This document shows, one piece after another, positions 25,501 to 37,500 of a stretch of 64,000 nt of DNA. The notes under the pieces are model-generated. The model saw only the letters and a program-made list of their open reading frames with translations, was not told where the DNA came from and did not search any database. A program made the translations under genes and the position numbers. The stretch's first letter is position 1. Each line of letters starts with the position of its first letter. The stretch is taken from positions 32,970,290 through 33,034,289 of the forward strand of contig OY741265.1 of the NCBI GenBank assembly GCA_963514095.1, written 5' to 3'. The stretch comes from Eutrigla gurnardus (lineage: Eukaryota > Chordata > Actinopteri > Perciformes > Triglidae).

Positions 25501-28500
25501 AGAGATGGCCACTCAACTCGGGCGTATAAAGTGCAGTGGTGAGTGAGGGCTTTACATCCAGTGACAAACCTTAAGGCACCATGATACACGGTGTCCAGAG
25601 AGCGCAGACGGTTTGCAGGGGCATACATATACAAGAGGTCCCCATAATCAAGTACAGGGAGGAAAGTGGCAGCAACCAACTTTTTCCTGGTAGAAAAAGA
25701 AAAACAAGATCTGTGACGGAAAAAGAATCCCAGTTTCAGTCTTAATTTTTTTACCAGGTTTTCTACATGTGGTATAAAAGAAAGCCGATCATCGATTAAA
25801 ATTCCGAGATACTTGTAACAGGTCAGAAGTTCAATCTCACAACCTTGTAATGACGAAATGCTGGGAGGAGACACAGGTACTTCCCTGCCATTAGAAAATA
25901 TCATCAGTTTAGTTTTGACAGCGTTTAAGACAAGTCTTAGCTCAATGAGCTGACTTTCCACAAGGTTAAAAGAAATCTGTAAGTTGCCAAGGGCCTCAGC
26001 AAGAGTGGAGCCACAACAATAGATAACCGTGTCATCAGCATAAAAATGAAATTTGGCATTTGGAATGTTTCTGCCCAATGTATTTACATAAATAACAAAC
26101 AAAATTGGTCCCAGAACTGAGCCCTGAGGCACACCGGTAGAAACATTTAGCAGATTGGATGAACTGCCTTCAAAGTGAACACATTGTTTTCTATTTGACA
26201 AATAATTATCAAACCAACCAACGGCCTGCTCAGATAAACCTATGTCGAGCAGTCGTCGCTTCAGAATAGAATGATCGACTGTGTCGAAGGCCTTAGAAAG
26301 GTCAACAAAAAGAGCTGTGCAAAATTTCTTATGATCCAGCCAGTCTATTATGTCATTGGTGAGTTTGAGGGTGGCCGTAATTGTGCTGTGTTGTTTCCTG
26401 AAGCCGGATTGATATGGAGAGAGAATGTTGTAAGTATGAAGGAAATCCTTCAACTGGTCATTTACTAGACCTTCAAGGACCTTCGACAGGATGGACAACT
26501 TGGAGATAGGTCGATAATTATTTAAACAAGTAGGGTCCCCCCCTTTCAAAAGGGGAAGGACGTAAGCAACTTTCCAAATTTCAGGAATACAATTCGTAGT
26601 GATAGACAGGTTAAAAAGATATTGAAGAGGCTTGGCAATAAAATCAGCTGCAAGCTTTAAAAAATATGGTTCCAGGTGATCTGGGCCTGCAGATTTAGTA
26701 ATGTCAAGAGAGAGAAGAGCTCTACGGACCTCTTCCACTGAGAACAACCTAAAAACAAGGGAAGGTTGACCAGCAGAAATATGGCCTAGAGGTGTGTTAC
26801 CAACATCTAGGGCAGAGGACACAGGATTAAGGGCAGGCATAGCAATCGTGGAAGAAGACCTAGAAAATAACGAACCCGAGGCAGAAAAATGATTATTAAA
26901 ACAATCAAGTATTGTAGCCCTGTCAGTTACAGTGGTAGCGTCATTAGCAATACAGGATGGGAGTTCACTATGATTATCAGTGGCTGAGATAGATTTGATC
27001 ACTTTCCAAAATTTCTTAGGGTCGTTTAGATTTTTCGTTATTGTAGAGAGATAAAAACTGGACTTTGCTTTTTTGATAAGAAAGGTAAAACGATTTCTGA
27101 GTTGCCTAAATATAAGTTTATCAGCCTCAGACTGAGTCTTTCTGGCCTTAGCCCAGGCAAGATTTCTATGATGCAGTAAATCGGCTAAATCAGGCGTGAA
27201 CCAGGGATTATCCCTACCCTTAACCCTATATCTTCTGAAGGGAGCATGCTTATCAAGCAGGGAAGAGAAACCCTCAGAGAAGAATTGCCATGCAGTCTCT
27301 ACATCATCAATCAATTCAATACGGTCCCAGTTAAAATTATATAAATCATGGAAGAACCCCTGTTCAACAAAGGCCTTCATATTACGTTTTATCAAAATAC
27401 GAGGTTTGGATTTTGGAATTTTGGCATTTCTGACTGCAGCAATCACACAGTGGTCACTTATATCATTTGCAAAGACACCTGACATAGAGTACTTGTGTGG
27501 AGCATTAGTCAAAAACAGGTCAATTAAAGATGATTTTTCTGGACACTTCAAGTTAGGGTGTGTGGTGCTTTCAATGAGCTGTGTAAGATTTAATGAAACA
27601 CAGGAATCCTTGAAGGCATCGGATTTAGAATTTAACCAATCCCAATTTAGATCACCAGTTAATATTATTTCCTTGTAATTCAGGTCAGCTAAAAGCTGAT
27701 TCAGAGAAGTTAGTGCTTCAGCAGTAGCTGATGGGGGTCTATAACAGCCCGCAACAGTAATAAAAAACCCATTTGAAATTTCAAGATTTATGGCCAAGAA
27801 CTCAAACTGTTTACTGATTGATTTGGACTGCAGGACATTTACATTAAATTTTGATTTACAATAAATTGCAACCCCGCCCCCTTTCTTGGGGCGGTCGGCC
27901 CTAAATACATTATACCCTTTGATGGAGATGGCTTTGTCAGAATAGGATTTGCTAAGCCACGTTTCAGACAGAACAATGACATCTGCATCAGTTGATTTTG
28001 CCCAGATGTGCAGCATATCAATCTTTGATGGCAGACTACGAATATTCAAATGGATTACACCTAGCCCGGTTCTATCCTTAAATTCAGCAGGTGTGTTACA
28101 GATAGCAGTACCAGGACCAGGGTTTGGCTGAATACCAGAGATCAAAAGTAAAATAAACAACAGAAATCTTTTCCTAGTAATTTCAAGGTTGCTAGGTGTT
28201 TCTGTTTTGGAGTGTAGTCTAGCATGCAACATGACAAGAGACTTATCAGACAATATGAAGTTTGATTCTAAGACAGAGGTGCAAACAAGACATAACCATT
28301 GTGCAAAGATAAAAGAATCCATATAAAAATGAATCAGCACTTGTTCACTTCGTTCACTAAGCAAATTATTGGTTTCAGGGTTTGGAATAATTGGAGGAGA
28401 AAGCACAATAGCTGATGTGCACTCCCCATGGTGGCTGGTTAACCCAAAGTCCAAGAGAGTCACAGTAGCGATGAGGACCGTGAATAAAGAATGCATAGTA

Positions 28501-31500
28501 CCTGCACAGAGTCTAGTCCCAAGAAAGAAATACGACGTGCAAGGAAGCGGTGTATCGCAGAGCAGGGTGGATGGAGCAGGCCGCAGGCTGCAGAGCAGGG
28601 TGGATGGAACAGGCCGCAGGCTGCAGAGCAGGGTGATGAACCAGGCTTCAAGCTGCAGAGCAGGATGGTGAAGCAGGCCGCAGGCTGCAGAGCAGGGTGA
28701 TGAAGCAGGCTGCAGAGCAGGGTGATGAAGCAGGCCGCAGGCTGCAGAGCAGGGTGGATGGAAAGGCCTCAGGCTGCAGAGCAGGGTGATGAACCAGGCT
28801 TCAGGCTGCAGAGCAGGTGAGAGGTGAGAGGCTGTGAGGGCTTGTAATGGTAAATTGTATTTACCATTACAAGCCCTCACAGCCTCTCACCTCAACCATC
28901 TACCAGGTGACGTCCATTAAGTCCCTAAGGGTTCAGGGTTTAAGGCTATAGAGGGGAAATTGAGAATGTTTTGATGTTTTTTTGGGGGGGAAAGTCTCGG
29001 TGAAATGGAAGTTAGGGCATCTTTATCTTCTGCATTGAGCTACCGGTATGTAAAACCTATGTTGTATTATTATTCCCCTATGAAACTTTATTATTCCCCT
29101 GTGAAACGTTCTTATTTGAGCGGTGTACACATAGGGATTTCAATCAAATACTTTTGATTGGACCACTAAAAAGTGGCCGGCTTAGCATGTAGTGCAGTAC
29201 GGAGCAACAGGGGAATGGAGTTCCACACACATTGTTAAAAGTTCCAGATTGATTCATGGATGTCGTGATATTATAGGTTGAAATTGGCCGGTACACCAAC
29301 ACATCATATTTGAGTATTTTTTTCCTCTTATTTTTATTTTGATATAAAGTATTTTGTTTGCATATCTTGTATGATAGGTGACCAATATGTGATCTGAAAT
29401 AGTTAAAAACGCATTTCATTTTATCTTGACTTAAAAACATTCAACAATGCTGTTTTAAGCTAGCCAATCGTGATCAAATATTTTTTGATGAAAAAAAAAA
29501 CAGTATTTGCTTGCATTAGGGGTGTCTCCCATTTGGGCAAACACGGCCAAGCGTAAATCAGGCTTTCCGATTGGCTGTAAAAGCCGCTGCGGGAGCAAAT
29601 ACGAATGTCCGATGCATAAACGTAACTCTATACGTCACTAGCAAGATGGCGGATGAAAATAATGATCGCTATACATAACAAAAACGGAGAAATGCGCCAC
29701 GGAGATGAGGAGACATCTAGTCACATCTTTACAACTATACGCATTCGTTTTGTTGTCAGAAATTAATCGCTCACATGGGCAAGCAGGGTACCGTTGGTTA
29801 GCCCCTTTTCTCTAGTTTAAGAGGGAAAAAACCCATGTTTCTAGTGCAAACCATTACGGAGTTATGACGCTCTAAAGACAACATGATCTTTTGTTGCGTA
29901 TACGCTACAATGGGTCTATGCCTCCACTGACTACACACGGCAGCATTTTCATCGCGTTTGGTGAAATGTAGCCAGACTTTCGATCGCTCCCTCCTCTCCA
30001 TGATGCTGCCTCGTTTATAGGTTGTCGGCGCGCGCAGGGTCGTCGCAGAGAGTGACGCAATGTACCGCGACGCAAAATTTTGAGTAAACCGGAAAACGTG
30101 GTGCGGAATCGTTAAGAAGAATCGATAACGTTGGAGGTGTAGGATTCCGATGGAACTGGTTAGTTGGAGCCGGTTCTGAGTAGGAACCGGTTCTTGATTC
30201 CCACCCCTAAATAATATATAGCGTGGGTTCTCTCCGGGTTCTCCGGCTTCCTCCCACAGTCCAAAGACATGCAGGATGGGGACCTGTCTGTCTCTACATG
30301 TCAGCCCTGTGACAGACTGGTTACCTGTCTGTCTCTACATGTCAGCCCTTTGATAGACTGGTTACCTGTCTGTCTCTACATGTCAGTCCTGTGATAGACT
30401 GGCGTCCTGTCCAGGGTGTACCCTGCCTTCGCCCAATGCCAGCTGGGATCGGCTCCAGCCCCCCGCGACCCTGAATACAGGATAAAGCAGTAGATGATGG
30501 ATGGATGTTACTACTGTATTTACATACAAAGACAATAACACAGTAAAAGACAAACAAATACAATAAATTCAAATATAGACCTAAATAGTTATTTATCCAA
30601 TAGTTCCACTCATTTCTTTCTCATCTCCACCACCTTTATTTTCGTTTTCTATGTGTAACTCCAGAGAGAAGTAAGTAACCCGGCCAACGGTCTGGTTAAG
30701 CCAATCAGATTTAACAAAAAGTGTAGCAGTCCAAATTGGGAGGGGCCGTTTGCATCCCCCCCTCTGATTGACAATATTGAACTGGTCCAGTCTGACGTGC
30801 AGAAATAATATAACATTATTTTTTAAAGCGATAAGACGGAGCTCTCTCCTCGTTAAAAAAAAATCAGCAACAGTGGTCATAGTTCAGCGTACAGCCGCTG
30901 CACATAAGGAGCTACACATTCACACATATTCACAGACATTCACACCCCGATGGTTCAGCCTTCAGGGGCAATTTGGGGTTCAGTATCTTTCCCAACGACA
31001 CTTCTGTAGGTAGACCGGAGGAGCTCTGAGCCACAGCCGCATCTGGAGTTTTTTGCCAAACAGTGTTGCATTGATGATATGTGGGAAAATGTCAGCCTAC
31101 CTCAATGCAGCATGTCAACTCTATGTTAACTCTAATGTACCTAAGCCAACAGCAGACTGTTACAACAGTTGTTTGAAATGTTTCCATGAGTCACTGTGAT
31201 GTCACCCAGTGGTTTATGAACTGCAATTTTGAAGCCCCGAGTTCTGCATCTTGGTTTTTGTCTGTCGCCTAATCTCATGGTAACAGATTTTGCGTTCACA
31301 TATAGAATCTGTTGATATCGGGACAAGATGGTTTCTGTTTGTACCTTCGAGCAGGCTTTGGTTGGATGCAGGTAATGTGTGGAGATATAGCTGGGCAATG
31401 AAACGCCCTGGCCTAGAGACCCTATTCTCCTTCATTTAAATGTGCTGCTTGAATTTGTACTGAGGTGATAATCAGAATGTTTTTGTCTATTTTTTTATAT

Positions 31501-34500
31501 TAAAAAAAATATTATTATATTAATCAGCAAATAAAATAAAATACCACAAAGACAAGCTTTTCTAATGCACACAATTTTAAAAATGTTAAAATATAAATAC
31601 AATAATATAATATAAAATATAATAATATAAATAAACCAGCTCTATTTTTTTTCTTCCAGAGCTACTTTTGTTAAGAGTGAAGGGGGGTGGCGCTTGCTTT
31701 TAGCACTGAATGTGGCTTTTCTTCCTGAGTAAATGACCTGTCGTTCCCTGAGCTCAGTGTGCAGGTCTGGGGGCTTGTCCTTTAAGTGTTTGGCTAGTCG
31801 GAGGTGTTTCCGCCGTTAGCCATGCATGTTTTTAAACACCGTTTACACAGTGGTGCATTGGCATTAACTGCCTCGCCTTGCGCATTTGTTTTAAGCTAAA
31901 GTACGGCCATATCGCACTTCGCGGCGCTGGTTTGTCCGCAAGTTGCGGCGTGGTGACGGTTGCAGCAGCCATTCTCCTCTCCGTGCTTCGCTCGCTCGCA
32001 CTCTCTCGCTCTCGCTCTCTCCAAGCTTTCCTCCTGCTCTGTTTGTTGCTCCAGTCTACGCTGCTCGCTAACTTGCTAGCTGTTTCCTCCGGCTTGCTTG
32101 CTTTTTCTTTTTATCTCCCCAAACTGCGGCTCGCTCCTCGTCCTCTAAGCTGTAGTTACAACGCAGTGACGTCACGTGGCGACTTTGCCGCGCTGTTGCG
32201 GGTGCTGCCAGCAGCGCTGCAAGTACCGGTCCCGTCCAAATGCAATATAGTACCGTTTTAAATGCCTCAGTACCCCGGTACCAAATTAGTACCGGTATAC
32301 CGTGCAACCCTAATATATGTATATATATGTATATATATGTATGTATATATATATGTATATATATATGTATATATATATATATAGTAATTTTATTTATTTT
32401 ATTTATTCATATATTCACATCTCACTCAAAAGTAAAAATGAAACATTGAGGCTTGACAGAAATGAATCAAACATTTTCAGAAAAAAAGCAATTTATATTG
32501 TGATATATATGTGACCAGCCACGGCAAAACCAGGAACAAGTCGACCTTGGGGCATTTTGAGTTATTCTCGGATTATGAAAGTGTAGTTTCTAAGCTTTCC
32601 AATGATGTCTAACACATTGAAATCTGATAATTTACGACAAAGTTGTGGCCATTTGAATGTATGCTTCTCTGAAAACCGTTCACTCAGAAAACTGGCCTTA
32701 AAGATTTGCAAATCTCACCTCACCTCCCCTCACCTGGCCAGAAAGGAAACACAATGGTGCTCATTTGCATCTCATTCAGATAAGCCCTCCCCCCTACAGA
32801 TGTCACTCAGTGATATCAAGCTTCCGTGTTTCATACTACTACATACGATACGTGTTTGTCGAGATAGTGCATGTCCACTTCCGGCGCAGTTCAACAATGG
32901 CTGAAACGAAGTCGAGGGGCCCTAGTTTCGTGGCGCAGCGCAGGGCGGCGCAGGGTGGCGGAGCCGGCGCAATGCAAGTTTCGGCCCGCGCAGCCTTGCG
33001 CACCGTCAGTTTGACAGTTTGGTGGATCGCCTGCGCCAAGATGGGTGTGGCGTCGCAGCAGGGGGAGGTGTCACAGATTCAGCTTGGCGTAGCGGAAGTT
33101 TCGTGGCAAAAAGCCTCGCCGAGACTGCGCTGAAAGCTCGCCAGCTCCAACCTGGTCTACTTTCGGCGCAAGGCGTAAATAAAGTCCATTCATTCAATGC
33201 GAATCACAGCTGGCGGAGTGGAAGTCTGGCTGACGGCGCGCAGTGCGCACACGTCACCGAGACCTCACAGGCAGGTTTCCACAGTTCCAGGCACATTTAA
33301 ATGCAATAAATAATCACAACAAATACTATTTAATGCAACTAATTGAATCAACACGTGAATTTATATCTATATAGATTGTCCTGTCACATCTGACGTCAGA
33401 TCAAAGGCGTATGGCACGCGTAACGGAAACTCAGCCTCTCGGACCAAAACATCTCCCTCTCTCTCTCCTGTTTTTTATAATATCTGCATTGTTATTATTA
33501 TGATACGCGCGCACAGCGCGTGATGCGCGTGGTGGGAGCAGCGGCGCTGCTTCTGTCATCGGGTTGTCAAGTGACGGAACTTGCACTGAACCTCCCCTAG
33601 TCCTAAAGGTCCTAAAGGTGAGGAGAGGAGCTCATTTGATTGGTGAAGATCTGAATCGGCTGTATTAATCCCAGTCCACGCCTCGTCTCCTCCTCGTCTC
33701 CCACTCACGCCTTCTTCTCCTCCCTCTTTCCCACTTGCGCCGGTGGGCGAGACGGGAGGTGTGCCTGCGCGAGCCTGCGCAGTGCACGAAACTTGCAAAG
33801 TCCAGGCGGACACACCCCGTCGGCGCGGCGCAGGTGCGCTGAAAGCTGACTGCGCCTGGTCTACGAAACTAGGGCCCTAGATGTCACTGCTCTGTTCCAC
33901 TTTGTCATTCCAACAAACAACGCCAACCCTACTTAAGTTTTCATGGATTCTCGACTGAAGTGAGTCTAAGGAAGAAGTGGATCAAAGCAGTTTGCCGGGA
34001 TGAAGGGCCGAACTTTAAAATAAAACAAGGTAGCACGTTTGTTTGTAGCCGGCACTTCGAGGAAACAGACTACACTACAGGTAGTGCTAGCAGGCTAGCG
34101 TTAGCTGACGTGTCTAACATTATGCGCCTGAAAACACACATCAAGCGTCTGAAAAGCGGGTCTGTACCCTCCCGTTTCCAGTGGAACAACTGGGGACTGC
34201 CAAGAAGTGAGTCCGCTTATGAAAGAGAATCAACTCGCTTAGGCCATGACGTTCACCCAGCCCTTCCTCTGGAGCAGACCCTGCCATGTGAAGAGGCGGC
34301 GATGGAGGAGATCGCAGCTTCGGTGGTGATGACAAAAGAACATGATTACGCTTCTGCTCCTGCACCAGGTATGTCAGTGTTTGTCAGTGTTCTGAAATGT
34401 TGGCCTACCTCCTCACGATGACCTACCAGTGCCCCATACTGTGCTTAAACCATAGGTAAGCACAGTATGGTGCTTACCTATGGTTTAGGTTCCTGTTAGG

Positions 34501-37500
34501 TAGGAAATGTCTATCAGAATGCCCTACTGCAAAATGTTAAGTCTTATTGATGTCCCAGCATTTGACCAATACCACAATGTGAAAAGCTTCATCACAAGTA
34601 CAAACGTTGCATTTTATATCTTTCTTGATTACATGTAAAGGTGAATATTGAGCTATAAAAGAAATAAAAAAATATTTAGAGGTCCAAACTACTTCCAATA
34701 TGTAAGTTACAGCCAAAATCTGGGTCAGATGTTTGATTTTTTTTTTCTCATCTCATACAGGTGCACTGGATGCTGCTTTTGCACGCAAACAGCAATTGGA
34801 AGAAGAAATCAAGGAGCTGACAACAGAGCTGTCACAGCTGAAATTGGATCAAGTGTATTTTCACAGATTTTGTGTCTCAGACAAGGACATCCTTTTTTAC
34901 ACAAGATTCACATCAAGAGATGTTTTTTGTGACTTCTGGGAGGCTATTCAACCATCTGCCTCCATGGTGGTTTATTGGTCGTAAGCTCAGAAAAAGGGAC
35001 AAACATTTGAACCCATTTCTCCCAGTCCAACTCGTCGACTGCAACTGATTGATGAGTTTTTTCTCTTCTGCTGCCGAGTTGCTGCAGGCCTGCAAGAGAA
35101 GGTGCTGGCTGACATGTTTCAGGTCAGTGTGTCCACTGTCGCCCATGTTATTATAACGTGGGCCAACTACCTTTACCTGCTCCTTGGCTCCCTTCCCATC
35201 TGGATGAGTAAACAGCAAGTTAAGAACACCATGCCAAGCAAATTTGTGCAGTACAGTCCAGATGTTCTGGTAATCATCGACTGCACCGAGGTGCGATGCC
35301 AGAATCCATCATCCCTCACTCTGCAGTCCAAGGTTTTCTCATCATACAAAAACACGCAAGCAATCGCCCGACTTCGAATCCTTGTGGAAAGAGCAATACG
35401 CAGAGTCAAGGAATACCGCATCTGGGAACACACTCTCCCTCTAACCTTGTCTGGGACAGTCAACCAGCTGTGGACCGTCTGCTGTGTGATGACCAACTTC
35501 CAGGGACCACTTGATTTAAAAGGCTACATCCCTGTTGAATAGTGTTTCCTCTGATCACATGCATATATTTCTGTATACTGAAAACATTGTATATATTTAA
35601 TGAGATCAATAATCAATTCTAAAGGTCAGTCCATCCTGAAAGTATTCAAAATAATGTAAATATGTAATGTAAATAATAATGTACTCAGAAAAAGGTAATT
35701 CATTAAATCCTTTTATTCTTTCAGTTCCTTTAGTCATTCAGTTCATTTCACTTTCTGCTGAAGATACACATTCATATATGTACCAAAGAAGTACAAGTCT
35801 ACCTTATTTTTCATCTCTTTTATCATTTCATCATCCCTCCAGACTCTTTCGACTGTGAAGTCTCCCTCAGTGTCTGTTATAAAATCGCACCAACTTAATC
35901 CAGTTACTGCCAATTGACCTTGAACCTGCCAGTGGTATTTATGATTCTGCTTCAGTTTTGCCTGACCATTCACGATTTTTACATGTGCTGCCTCAGAAAT
36001 GCTAGAGATGTCTGGGCATTTAACTTCAGCAAGCCCAAAACACAGAATGGCACTTGGGTCATACACTCTTGCATCGGGGCTAGCTGAGGAGCATCAGGAT
36101 GGATAACAAATCCACAGCGTGAGACATTTACATTGAAATGTTTTGAATATTGTTCCAGCACCTGCGGCTCGCGATCAAGGCCCCTTTCATTGCGGGAGTT
36201 TGGCGTACTCCCTCAAGTATCCGCCCTGCCAGGGTCTGACCAGAAGATGGTCCTTTCACATGGCTAACCTCATAGAACCTACTAGCTGTCACTCTAGGCT
36301 TGCGTAAAGCTTGCCATAATGGGCGCTCAGACTGCTCACGTGTCTGCTCCTCTCTCTTAGCTGCCATCTCGTGTCACAGTTAAGCTGTCCAAATGGAGAA
36401 ACTGTTGGGAGTTTGGATCAAAGTTTGGAAAGGTAGTGGAAAATGTTGACCCCTCTAAAGGCAGTTTAGGGAATGTTGGTGCATCTGGGTGTTGGACGTG
36501 ATTTCCACATTTGACCACAGGAGGACACTGGTAAGACAGGGGTGAACCCCGCAGCACAGGTCCGAACCTGGAGTCGACCATGGAGAGTTGGGACAAGCCA
36601 TGTAGCACTGAGGATATTAGTGGTTGCGGCCTGAGGTTTTTCAGTCTTTCCCCAAGAGACAAGACTTGCGGGGAGGGATCCTGAAACGTAAAATGAAAAA
36701 CATTAAGTATGATATTAGTAGCCATGATTGTAAACACACTGCTTGCCGTAGCCACAAGGAGTGGCGCCGCTTCCAAGTCACTCCCATGTAACCAATGTAG
36801 CCAGACGTTCAGCTGCGCACCCCCACGTGCTGCACCGCTTTGAATAGATTTTCAGTCTATTTTCCGGCTGCGTCGTGCGCCGCCCTGCGCGCCACACTTT
36901 GCTCCGCGAACAGTGTGTAACGCAGCTACAATGTTACCTTTGTCCTTGGTCGGTGCCATGTTTGCAGAGAGCTTGTGCAGGCCATATGTGGTGGTACAGC
37001 TCTCACCTGCAGAACAAGAGATAGAAGAGCAAACCGGGATTGAGGATGTGCTTGTTAACAATCAAAGACCTCTAGAACCAGTGTCACTCCAATCAACCTG
37101 CCCATGTAAACATCATCCCAGACCTCAGCCCTCACCTGCAACATGCTGTAATGGGCACTCTCGAATAACAAGGCCACTAGATGGTTGCAAAGAACCTTGC
37201 CTGCTGTACAGCTGCATGAGGTTTCTTGAAGTGCCGCTCTATCAGCTTGGAAAACAATCTACATTAAAGACACAACACTAATTAAGTTGATAAAGTTAAA
37301 AAAAAAATGAATCGAAGAGCATTGCAATTAACCAAAAATCCTAGGAAATCTGCAACCGCAGTAGAGTAGTTAACCCCATACACCATTAATATGTTGGTTC
37401 TACAAACAGGATATTTAAGAATTGAAATGCTAAGTAACATTATCATAATATGGATATTTGCATACTGTACATATGTCACAAAGGTATAGCAATTTATAGT

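Larger units (their letters stand above)
25000..28830 (-). mobile_element. CR1/Rex1-like LINE with an uninterrupted EN-RT frame
   Basis: Minus strand. The 5' part (28830-28540) consists of about eight imperfect tandem units around GCAGAGCAGGGTGATGAAGC, followed by one long ORF. The 3' end has the fish LINE tail GCCTTTATTTAACCAGG at about 25014-25031 (plus-strand text) preceded by a T-run, that is, a poly(A) end on the element strand. Compared with the other LINEs here it has no stops or frameshifts, so it is the youngest or most recently active copy. A perfect 34-bp hairpin abuts its 5' end (28821-28893). Confidence 0.85.

Noticed and set aside
31878..32261. 127-codon Leu/Ser-rich ORF
   Set aside because: Low complexity, overlaps a hAT terminus and has no splice or start context.
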